The notes below the pieces were generated by a model. The model searched no databases. It was not told the DNA's origin and saw only the letters and a list, made by a program, of their open reading frames with translations. Below are positions 29,400 to 37,217 of a stretch of 64,000 bases of DNA, piece by piece (the stretch's first letter is position 1; each line of letters begins with the position of its first letter). Origin of the DNA: an uncultured Flavobacteriales bacterium (GTDB lineage: Bacteria; Bacteroidota; Bacteroidia; Flavobacteriales_D; Crocinitomicaceae); NCBI GenBank assembly GCA_903935095.1, contig CAIZQH010000002.1, positions 1 to 64,000 on the forward strand. The letters run 5' to 3'. The translations under genes and the position numbers were made by a program.

Positions 29400-30137
29400 T
29401 TGGAAAAAATTTCACTTCAAAAGATAAAATGGATTAAAAGTCTTCACCTGAAAAAAAACCGGGAAAAAGAAAAGTTGGTTTTGGTGGAAGGATTTAAATT
29501 GGTGAGCGAATTGGCTATTCAATATCCGATGCTTGTACATTCTATCTACACGAATACTCAAATTGACCTTGATTTCGAACAGCGTTTCGAATGTTTTGCG
29601 TGTCATGCAAAAGAAATGGAGCGCATCTCACAGTTCAACTCCGCCTCCACATTAATTGGTGTTTTTCACGAACCGAGTTCACACGTTTTTAATCCTAATG
29701 AACGCGTTTTAGTACTTGAAAATATCCAAGACCCTGGAAATCTTGGAACCATCATTCGAACGGCTGATTGGTTCGGAATAAAACAAATCGTTTGTTCAGA
29801 TGATACGGTAAATTGTTTCAATTCAAAGGTCATACAATCTTCTATGGGCAGTGCCTTTCGGATTCCTGTATTTTACGAAAACCTTGATGATTTTCTTCCA
29901 AAACTGAATTCCACCATTCACGGAGCACTTTTAAATGGTCAAAATTTAGCACAAGTTGATCCAAATGAAATAAAAATTCTCATCATGGGAAATGAAGGGA
30001 AAGGCATTTCAGAATCGCTACAAAAACATATCAATCAAGCAGTTACCATTCCAGGTTACGGACTAGCGGAGTCTTTAAATGTGTCGATTGCGACAGGTAT
30101 TTTCCTGTATCATTGGAGTCAATCGAAAACAGTTTGA
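29400..30137 (+). CDS. TrmH/SpoU-family RNA 2'-O-methyltransferase
   Basis: This 245-residue SPOUT methyltransferase acts on tRNA or rRNA riboses. An N-terminal RNA-binding segment (IKSLHLKKNREKEKLVLVEGFKLV) precedes the SPOUT knot motifs LENIQDPGNLGTIIRTADWFG (motif 1), ILIMGNEGKGIS (motif 2) and IPGYGLAESLNVSIATGIFLY (motif 3). The start is TTG 29400; the family N-terminus begins right after it and no ATG is available. Only 29 bases separate it from divergent tamL. The RNA target is not predictable. Confidence 0.9.
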   Translation: MEKISLQKIKWIKSLHLKKNREKEKLVLVEGFKLVSELAIQYPMLVHSIYTNTQIDLDFEQRFECFACHAKEMERISQFNSASTLIGVFHEPSSHVFNPNERVLVLENIQDPGNLGTIIRTADWFGIKQIVCSDDTVNCFNSKVIQSSMGSAFRIPVFYENLDDFLPKLNSTIHGALLNGQNLAQVDPNEIKILIMGNEGKGISESLQKHINQAVTIPGYGLAESLNVSIATGIFLYHWSQSKTV

Positions 30138-30166
30138 CTTAATTCAAAGAAAAGGCTGTATTTTTG
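30133..30166 (+). promoter_or_regulatory. Promoter of the helicase gene
   Basis: TTTG (30133-30136) overlaps the stop of the TrmH gene and is followed after 22 bases by TATTTTTG (30159-30166), an exact TAnnTTTG. Initiation near 30173 would skip the ORF-track TTG at 30164 and favour ATG 30185. Confidence 0.65.
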
Positions 30167-30184
30167 CAAATCCCAACTGCGAAA

Positions 30185-31693
30185 ATGATAGATTTCGATT
30201 TATACGAAGCGAAGAAGCTTTACCCATTTCAAGAACAAACTGTCCACCAGGTTTTAGAAGAACTAAGGAAAAATGGTACGAATTTTAATTTATTGTATCA
30301 GCTTCCAACTGGAGGAGGAAAAACGGTTATTTTCTCGGAAATCGCACGTAGATTCATTGAACAATGGGGGAAGAAAGTATTGATTTTAACTCACCGTATC
30401 GAGTTGTCCGTACAAACATCTCAGCAGCTTTCCGCCATTAAAGTTGCCAATAAGGTGATTAACTCAGAAGTAAAGCACTTAGATGATCAAGACGATTATC
30501 AATGTTTTATTGCCATGGTCGAAACACTCAATAATCGACTGAATGAAAACGATAATTTCATTGCTGATGTTGGACTAGTGATTGTGGATGAGGCGCACTA
30601 CAATAGTTTTCGGAAAATCTTTCAATTCTATGAGGACGCGAATATCCTCGGTGTTACTGCAACACCATTAAGTTCGAATCGAAATCTTCCTTTAAAAGAC
30701 AACTACAATAAACTTTTAGTTGGCGAATCCATTTCAAATCTGATTGAAGGTGGTTATTTATCCAATGCTGAAACGTATCAATACGATGTCAATCTTCATG
30801 GATTAAAAATAGGAACAAATGGTGATTTCACTGTAGGAAGCTCCGACCTACTTTACAGTAATTTCTTCATGCAAGAAAAATTGATTTTTGCTTATGAAGA
30901 AGTTAGTCTAAATAAAAAAACCTTGATTTTCAATGCTGGAATTGAAACCTCACGCCGCGTAGAAGAATCCTTCAAGAAACTCAAATACAACATTCGCCAC
31001 CTGGACTCAACCTTCAGTGATAAAGACCGAAAGGATGTCATTCACTGGTTCAAAGTCACACCTGGTGCAATATTAACATCCGTCGGAATTTTAACCACTG
31101 GTTTCGATGAGCCCACCGTAGAATCCATTATTATAAACCGTGCAACTAGGTCATTGACCTTGTATCATCAAATGATTGGACGTGGATCGAGAAAGCTTCC
31201 AAATAAAAGTGATTTTCAAATCATCGATTTAGGAAATAATGTTCGTCGTTTTGGATACTGGCAAGACTACATCAATTGGCAGGATGCCTTTAAATTTCCC
31301 GATCGCTTCTTGGAATCTCGTATTTCGGAATTGGAGGATATGGAGTTTGAAGTAGAATTTGAATTTCCAAAAGGATTTGACAAACACATGCCTTCTGCCA
31401 TTTTAGAGGAATTTAACATAAAGGAATGTTATTACGAGTGTTTAGATCGTGGGGTGAAAGGAAAAATAGCTATTGAACTCTCCATCGAAAATCATTTCAA
31501 AGCCATCCAGTCCTCAGCAAAAGACTTAGACCATGCGCTTGATTTAATGCATGTTATACAAGATCACATCGATCATCGCTTAAAGCATTATACGAAGTGT
31601 ATTTCAAAAAGCACCGATAACTACTTTAAGTACCTCTTAGAAACGTATAATAGACAATTAGCACAAAAAATAAGATTGAATATTGAAGATTGA
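30185..31693 (+). CDS. DEAD/DEAH-box superfamily 2 helicase
   Basis: From ATG 30185 the protein has 502 residues. The SF2 motifs are complete: Q-like FQEQTV near the start, Walker A LPTGGGKTVIF, DEAH-type Walker B VIVDEAHYNSF, motif III GVTATPL, motif V-like SVGILTTGFDEP and motif VI YHQMIGRGSRKL. It resembles the ResIII/RecQ-like helicases common in Bacteroidota. The 110-residue C-terminal tail (about 390-502) has no recognised nuclease domain. No restriction or defence partner lies nearby, so a general nucleic-acid role is more likely than a defence system. Confidence 0.88.
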   Translation: MIDFDLYEAKKLYPFQEQTVHQVLEELRKNGTNFNLLYQLPTGGGKTVIFSEIARRFIEQWGKKVLILTHRIELSVQTSQQLSAIKVANKVINSEVKHLDDQDDYQCFIAMVETLNNRLNENDNFIADVGLVIVDEAHYNSFRKIFQFYEDANILGVTATPLSSNRNLPLKDNYNKLLVGESISNLIEGGYLSNAETYQYDVNLHGLKIGTNGDFTVGSSDLLYSNFFMQEKLIFAYEEVSLNKKTLIFNAGIETSRRVEESFKKLKYNIRHLDSTFSDKDRKDVIHWFKVTPGAILTSVGILTTGFDEPTVESIIINRATRSLTLYHQMIGRGSRKLPNKSDFQIIDLGNNVRRFGYWQDYINWQDAFKFPDRFLESRISELEDMEFEVEFEFPKGFDKHMPSAILEEFNIKECYYECLDRGVKGKIAIELSIENHFKAIQSSAKDLDHALDLMHVIQDHIDHRLKHYTKCISKSTDNYFKYLLETYNRQLAQKIRLNIED

Positions 31694-31713
31694 TGCTTTT
31701 TCTGTAATTTTAA

Positions 31714-33162
31714 ATGCACATGAAAAAAATCATTCTAATTTGTTTTTGTCTTCTTCAAAGTCTCGCCTTTTCACAAGGGACGAAATTAAAGACCTACCTA
31801 GACACAAAACAGTTTTATGCTCCGAATGTTGGGAATTACCTCGAAGTATATATGCAATTCGTCTCCTACTCGGTTACTTATAAAAACGAGGGAAATGGAT
31901 TAAGAGCGAAAGTGCTCATTTCTGTAGAAATTTCGGATAGTTCTAAAACAGTTTTTAGCGATCGCTATGTATTGGAATCCCCTGAAGCTATTGATAGTGT
32001 TCAAGATGATTTTTATGAAGTTTTACGGGTTCAACTAAATCCTGGAAAGTACTCCTTGAAAATTGATTTATTGGATGTCAATAAGGATGATTCAGAAATC
32101 TCCGGAAATCTCCCCATCTCCATCGAAGATTTTTCGAAAAATACGAAAATTTCAGATGTGTTAGTTGCGGAATACGCCTATCCTAGTGATCAACAAACCA
32201 ACTTCGATAAATCTGGTTACCACATTATTCCAATGTTGTCTAGTTTCTACGGTACTGATTCAAAAACATTGCCTATTTACCTTGAATTGTATGGTACAGA
32301 AGGGATTTCGGATAGTTCATTTCAAGTGTCTCATCGAATCATTGACATGAAGGACGCGAGTGAAGTGTCCGGATTTACGCGAACCTCCACCATATTCAAA
32401 TCTAGCGTAGTTCCCGTTTTTGAAACCATAAACATAGAGGAATTACGCACCGGGAATTACCAAATAGAATACAGATTAACAACAAACGATGCGGAAATCT
32501 TAGCAACTCAGACCTATGATTTCGAAAGAAGTAATGAGAACAATGATATGTTCACGATGGAGAATTTATTGCTCGACCCAGCTTTCCAATCCTCCATTCC
32601 TAACGATTCTGTTTTATACTTTTTAGAGAGCTTAATTCCAATTTCGAAACCTGCAGAGATTAGAAACATCATTGAAACCTTAAAATCTAAAAATATTGAT
32701 GAGGCTAGAAAGCACATTCAAGGATATTGGGCCCTTTCTACTCCATCGAAACCCTATGAATCATGGTTGAAATATAAAGCGCAAGTGCTTTTTGTTGAGA
32801 AAATATACGGAAATAATTTCCAGGAAGGTTTTGAAACAGATCGCGGACGCGTTTATTTGAAGTATGGTACACCAAATCAAATGAATGCACGTGAATCGTC
32901 TCCATCTGAATATCCTTACGAAATTTGGACCTATAATAAAATTGGCGTTTACAGCAACAAACGTTTTATCTTTTATAATCCTGATTTGGTGAATAATGCT
33001 TATCGTCTACTCCATTCTGATATGATAGGTGAGTTAAAAAATCCAGCCTGGCCTCAAATCCTAGCGAAACGAAATACCTATAATGGAAACGTGGATAACC
33101 CCAATCAAAACAATGTGAACCACTGGGGCGGTGATAGTAATGATTTGTTTCGACAATATTAG
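31714..33162 (+). CDS. GWxTD domain-containing secreted protein
   Basis: This 482-residue protein has signal sequence MKKIILICFCLLQSLAFSQ. ATG 31714 and 31720 are both possible; the second gives a cleaner signal peptide. The C-terminal part carries the GWxTD-domain pattern (GFETDRGRVYLKYGTPNQMNARESSPSEYPYEIWTYN, FIFYNPDLVNNAYRLLHSDMIGELKNPAW). The family is widespread in Bacteroidota, usually of unknown function and linked to the envelope. It opens a plus-strand run with a glycosyltransferase and a mannosidase. Confidence 0.88.
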   Translation: MHMKKIILICFCLLQSLAFSQGTKLKTYLDTKQFYAPNVGNYLEVYMQFVSYSVTYKNEGNGLRAKVLISVEISDSSKTVFSDRYVLESPEAIDSVQDDFYEVLRVQLNPGKYSLKIDLLDVNKDDSEISGNLPISIEDFSKNTKISDVLVAEYAYPSDQQTNFDKSGYHIIPMLSSFYGTDSKTLPIYLELYGTEGISDSSFQVSHRIIDMKDASEVSGFTRTSTIFKSSVVPVFETINIEELRTGNYQIEYRLTTNDAEILATQTYDFERSNENNDMFTMENLLLDPAFQSSIPNDSVLYFLESLIPISKPAEIRNIIETLKSKNIDEARKHIQGYWALSTPSKPYESWLKYKAQVLFVEKIYGNNFQEGFETDRGRVYLKYGTPNQMNARESSPSEYPYEIWTYNKIGVYSNKRFIFYNPDLVNNAYRLLHSDMIGELKNPAWPQILAKRNTYNGNVDNPNQNNVNHWGGDSNDLFRQY

Positions 33163-33165
33163 TGG

Positions 33166-34191
33166 ATGGAAACAAAATTAGCCATTGTCATCCTCAATTT
33201 TAATGGGAAAAAGCACTTAAGCACCTATTTACCTAGCGTATGTGCTTTTGCTGATAAACATCCTATATTCGTTGCTGACAACGGAAGCACCGATGATTCC
33301 ATCGCATTCCTTTCCGAACATTTTCCAAAGGTCAACATCATTCCTCAAAAGCGAAATTTTGGATTTGCAGGTGGGTACAATGTCGCACTAGAACAATTAA
33401 AAGGTCAATTTGATTATTACTTACTGCTCAATAGTGATGTAGAAGTTACTGAAAATTGGATCTCACCATTAAAATCCTTCATGGATTTAAATCAAAATAC
33501 TGCAGCTTGTCAACCTAAAATAAAATCTTGGAAACAAAAAGATTCTTTTGAACATGCTGGAGCATCAGGTGGGTTTGTGGACCTTCATTATTTCCCATTT
33601 TGTCGTGGAAGAATTTTTGACTCCATTGAAAAAGACGAACATCAATATAACTACAACACACTTGTAACTTGGACATCCGGTGCAGCGATGTTGGTGCGTG
33701 CCGAACTATTTCATCAAGTCAAAGGATTCGATTCAGATTTTTTCGCTCACATGGAGGAAATTGACTTGTGCCTTCGATTGGGTAATTTAGGCTATGACTT
33801 TTACTGCATACCAGAAAGTACGGTGTATCATTTAGGAGGTGGCACCTTGGATTATCAATCTCCAAAAAAAGTGTACCTGAACTTTCGAAATAGTTTATTC
33901 ATGTTGATGAAAAACCATGCCGGCCCATTATTGCCAAGCTTGTTTATTCGCATGTGTTTAGATGGGATAGCGGGAATTAAATTCTTGTTATCAGGGAAAT
34001 TCAAGCTAACCTGGATGGTTTTTTTAGCTCACTTTAACCTCTACGCACAGTTTGGTAGGTTTTATAAAAAAAGACGAAAAATAAATACGAAAGCAAGAAA
34101 ATTCCATTTATATAATGGTCGCATTATTTGGGATTATTACTTTTTGAGAAATAAAGAATATTCGCAATTAAACAAACGCAAATTCAACTAA
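33166..34191 (+). CDS. Family 2 glycosyltransferase
   Basis: This 341-residue GT-A enzyme has LAIVILNFNGKKHLSTYLPS at the N-terminus, VADNGSTDDSIAFL, KRNFGFAGGYNVAL and the metal-binding DxD-type LLLNSDVEVTENW. DFFAHMEEIDLCLRLGNLGY is the ED-type catalytic-base segment, followed by YHLGGGTLDYQSPKKVYLNFRNSLFML, as in rhamnosyltransferase-like GT2 proteins. A basic, partly hydrophobic C-terminus suggests membrane association on the cytoplasmic face. The stop overlaps the next ATG by one base. Confidence 0.9.
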   Translation: METKLAIVILNFNGKKHLSTYLPSVCAFADKHPIFVADNGSTDDSIAFLSEHFPKVNIIPQKRNFGFAGGYNVALEQLKGQFDYYLLLNSDVEVTENWISPLKSFMDLNQNTAACQPKIKSWKQKDSFEHAGASGGFVDLHYFPFCRGRIFDSIEKDEHQYNYNTLVTWTSGAAMLVRAELFHQVKGFDSDFFAHMEEIDLCLRLGNLGYDFYCIPESTVYHLGGGTLDYQSPKKVYLNFRNSLFMLMKNHAGPLLPSLFIRMCLDGIAGIKFLLSGKFKLTWMVFLAHFNLYAQFGRFYKKRRKINTKARKFHLYNGRIIWDYYFLRNKEYSQLNKRKFN

Positions 34192-37100
34192 TGAAAACGA
34201 TATTCAGTACACTATTCTGCACGCTTAGCTTACTTTCCTTCACGCAAATAAACAAGGTCTTGGAAGCGAGTGACAAAGCACAAAAGATAGTAGGAAAACC
34301 AGCGGAATCGTTTAATCCATATGTTTACGTCATGCCAACAATTGGTACCGGCGGACACGGACACACCTTTCCTGGTGTAACGACACCATTTGGGATGATG
34401 CAATTGAGTCCAGACACCCGTTTCGATGGATGGGATGGTTGTGGTGGATACCATTATTCTGATTCCATTATCTATGGATTTAGTCATACGCATTTGAGTG
34501 GGACAGGTGTTCCAGATTACGGCGATTTACTCGTAGTTCCTCAATCTGGAAAAAAAGCAAAATTACAGGGGAAGTACATCGATCCAAAAAATGGCTACGG
34601 CTCTCGGTTTTCACATAATCAGGAAAAAGCACGCGCAGGATATTATGAAGTTTATTTGAAGGATGAAGACATCAAAGTACGCTTAACAAGTAGCGATCGT
34701 TCAGGGATACATGAATACACCTTCCAAAATAGAAAAGGCAAGAAATTTATTTTGTTGGACTTAGATTACCGAGACAAAGTGTTAGATGCCGGATTTGAAA
34801 TCCTAAATGACTCCACTATTTCCGGAAAACGTATCTCCGCAGCCTGGGCAAACGAGCAGCATTTCTATTTCCATTTGGAAACATCCATTCCATTCGTGTC
34901 AGCTAAACCGATAAAAATTGATGGAACACACAAATTATTATTGGAATTCCCTAAAAACACACAGGTTCTCTGTCTGAAAGTCGGAATGTCACACGTGGAT
35001 CAAAAAGGAGCAGCACATAATTTACAGTTGGAAATTCCACGATTCGATTTCATGCAGGTCTATTCTCGAAATGTGGAAAAATGGAACAATGAACTGAGTA
35101 AAATCAAAATCGAGTCAAAGAATTTTGAAGATGCCATCATTTTTTACACTGGCTTGTATCATTCCATGATTGCTCCAAACCTGATGAGTGATTTGGACGG
35201 ACGATACCGCGGTCGTGATCAGAAAATCCATCAACTCTTTAAGGATAATCAATACACCGTTTTCTCCTTATGGGACACCTATCGTGGAAATCACCCCTTA
35301 TTTACCTTGATTCAGCAAGAACGCACAACGCAATTCATCCGTACGTTTTTAAGGCAATTTGATGAAGGCGGCGACCTTCCTGTTTGGGAATTGGCAGCTT
35401 GTGAAACAGAATGCATGATTGGTTACCACAGCGTGAGCGTGATCTCTGATGCTTACATGAAAGGAATCGATGGCACAAGTAAAAAAGCTGGGATCTCATA
35501 TGACGCGAAAATAGCATTGAAGGACATGCATTACACAGCCAATATCAATGAATTTGGCAAACAATCCTATGCGCGCAAAGGATATCTCAGTTCAAGCGAT
35601 GAACCTGAGTCCGTTTCTAAAACCCTTGAATATGCCTACGACGATTTTTGTATTGCAGAAATGGCAGCAGCAATGGGAAATGACGAAATGTCGAAAACTT
35701 ACCGCAAACGTAGCTTTTCCTTCATCAACCTATTCGATCCAAACACCAAGTTCATGCGTCCTCGTCGCGGCGCACAATGGTATGGACCATTTGATCCTTC
35801 CGAAGTAAATTTTAATTATACAGAAGCAAATAGTTGGCAATATTCCTTGTATGCACCTCATGAAATCGAAGTATTGACAAACTTGCTCGGAGGACGCGAT
35901 TCCTTAGAAGCTTGGTTAGATCGCTTGTTTACAACTGAAATGAAATTGTCAGGACGCGAACAAGCGGACATCACCGGTTTAATTGGACAGTATGCCCATG
36001 GAAACGAACCTTCGCATCATATGGCTTATTTATACAATTTCACGAATGCGCCATACAAAACACAATTATACGTTGATCGCATTTTAAAGGAAATGTATCA
36101 CGCAAAGCCAGATGGGCTTTCCGGGAATGAAGACTGTGGACAAATGAGCGCCTGGTACGTACTCAGCTCCTTGGGACTTTATCCAATAGCTCCAGGAAAT
36201 ACCATGTATCAAATTGGACGACCACTATTTAGTAAAGCGAGCATCAAAGTGGACAATCAAACCCATTCAAAAATTGACATCGTTTGCAACAATCAAAGTG
36301 CAGAGAATTGCTACGTTGCTTCTGTCAAGTGGAATGGGAAAATCATCCCCGACTTCCAAATTGACCATAAATCATTGATGTTGGGCGGAACATTGGAATT
36401 CGAAATGACCAATGAGAAACCAGTTAAATCGAACTACCCACAAATGAATACAGTAAATATTCCCGCCGATGTAGTTCCTGCCCCTTTCATAAAAAATGAA
36501 CAACGCATTTTTGACCAAGAATTGTATTTAGAATTGGGTCATGTGGTTTTAAGTCCAACAGATACCTATGAATTAAGTTATCGCTTGAATAATGGCCCTT
36601 GGAACAGCTATGTGCAACCTATTAAAATCAAAGAGACAACAAACATTGACCTTCAATTATTGAGAAAGAATTCCGATGGAATTAGGTCAGAAAGTGCTCT
36701 TGTATCAAGTCAGTTCATTCGTAAAAATCCAAATGTTCGTTTAGCATTAGACACAAAGTACGCTAATCAGTACACAGCTTCTGGAGAAAATGCACTTATT
36801 GACGGCCTTTTTGGAGGCAATGAATTTAGAACAGGAGATTGGCAAGGATATTATGGGAAAGATGTTGTGGCAACTGTGACATTCAAAGAACCAGTTGCGA
36901 TTCATGAAATTGGTGCATCTTGTATACGCGATCAGAAATCTTGGATTTTCCTTCCAAAAGAAATTCGTTTCGAAATTTCTTTTGATGGAAGCACCTACCA
37001 AAACCCGCAAATCATTTCGATTCCCGAAGCAACGCCAACTGATAAGAATCCTTTCAACAATTCCTTTACAAAGGCAATTGAATCCGATAAAACACTAAAA

Positions 37101-37208
37101 ATCAAAAGCATCCGCTATACGATTGTCAATCCTGGTAATTGTCCTTCATGGCATTTAGGAGCTGGCAATCCGTCATGGGTGTTTTTAGATGAGCTAATTT
37201 TTGATTAA
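34191..37208 (+). CDS. GH92 family exo-alpha-mannosidase
   Basis: This 1005-residue exported glycosidase has signal peptide MKTIFSTLFCTLSLLSFTQ. GH92 hallmarks are GTGGHGHTFPGVTTPFGMMQLSPDTR and GFSHTHLSGTGVPDYGD in the N-terminal beta-sandwich, SLWDTYRGNHPLFTLI in the (alpha/alpha)6 domain, GNEPSHHMAYLYN and GNEDCGQMSAWYVLSSLGLYPIAPG. A C-terminal extension (about 760-1005) ends in an F5/8 type C-like module (FKEPVAIHEIGASCIRD...LPKEIRFEISFDG). GH92 enzymes are calcium-dependent mannosidases that trim mannans or glycoprotein glycans. No T9SS signal is seen, so it is probably periplasmic. Confidence 0.93.
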   Translation: MKTIFSTLFCTLSLLSFTQINKVLEASDKAQKIVGKPAESFNPYVYVMPTIGTGGHGHTFPGVTTPFGMMQLSPDTRFDGWDGCGGYHYSDSIIYGFSHTHLSGTGVPDYGDLLVVPQSGKKAKLQGKYIDPKNGYGSRFSHNQEKARAGYYEVYLKDEDIKVRLTSSDRSGIHEYTFQNRKGKKFILLDLDYRDKVLDAGFEILNDSTISGKRISAAWANEQHFYFHLETSIPFVSAKPIKIDGTHKLLLEFPKNTQVLCLKVGMSHVDQKGAAHNLQLEIPRFDFMQVYSRNVEKWNNELSKIKIESKNFEDAIIFYTGLYHSMIAPNLMSDLDGRYRGRDQKIHQLFKDNQYTVFSLWDTYRGNHPLFTLIQQERTTQFIRTFLRQFDEGGDLPVWELAACETECMIGYHSVSVISDAYMKGIDGTSKKAGISYDAKIALKDMHYTANINEFGKQSYARKGYLSSSDEPESVSKTLEYAYDDFCIAEMAAAMGNDEMSKTYRKRSFSFINLFDPNTKFMRPRRGAQWYGPFDPSEVNFNYTEANSWQYSLYAPHEIEVLTNLLGGRDSLEAWLDRLFTTEMKLSGREQADITGLIGQYAHGNEPSHHMAYLYNFTNAPYKTQLYVDRILKEMYHAKPDGLSGNEDCGQMSAWYVLSSLGLYPIAPGNTMYQIGRPLFSKASIKVDNQTHSKIDIVCNNQSAENCYVASVKWNGKIIPDFQIDHKSLMLGGTLEFEMTNEKPVKSNYPQMNTVNIPADVVPAPFIKNEQRIFDQELYLELGHVVLSPTDTYELSYRLNNGPWNSYVQPIKIKETTNIDLQLLRKNSDGIRSESALVSSQFIRKNPNVRLALDTKYANQYTASGENALIDGLFGGNEFRTGDWQGYYGKDVVATVTFKEPVAIHEIGASCIRDQKSWIFLPKEIRFEISFDGSTYQNPQIISIPEATPTDKNPFNNSFTKAIESDKTLKIKSIRYTIVNPGNCPSWHLGAGNPSWVFLDELIFD

Positions 37209-37217
37209 ATTTAATCT

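Noticed and set aside
30185-31693. Helicase as part of a restriction or defence system
   Set aside because: No nuclease, methyltransferase with DNA motifs, or other defence gene lies nearby; the preceding gene is an RNA 2'-O-methyltransferase.
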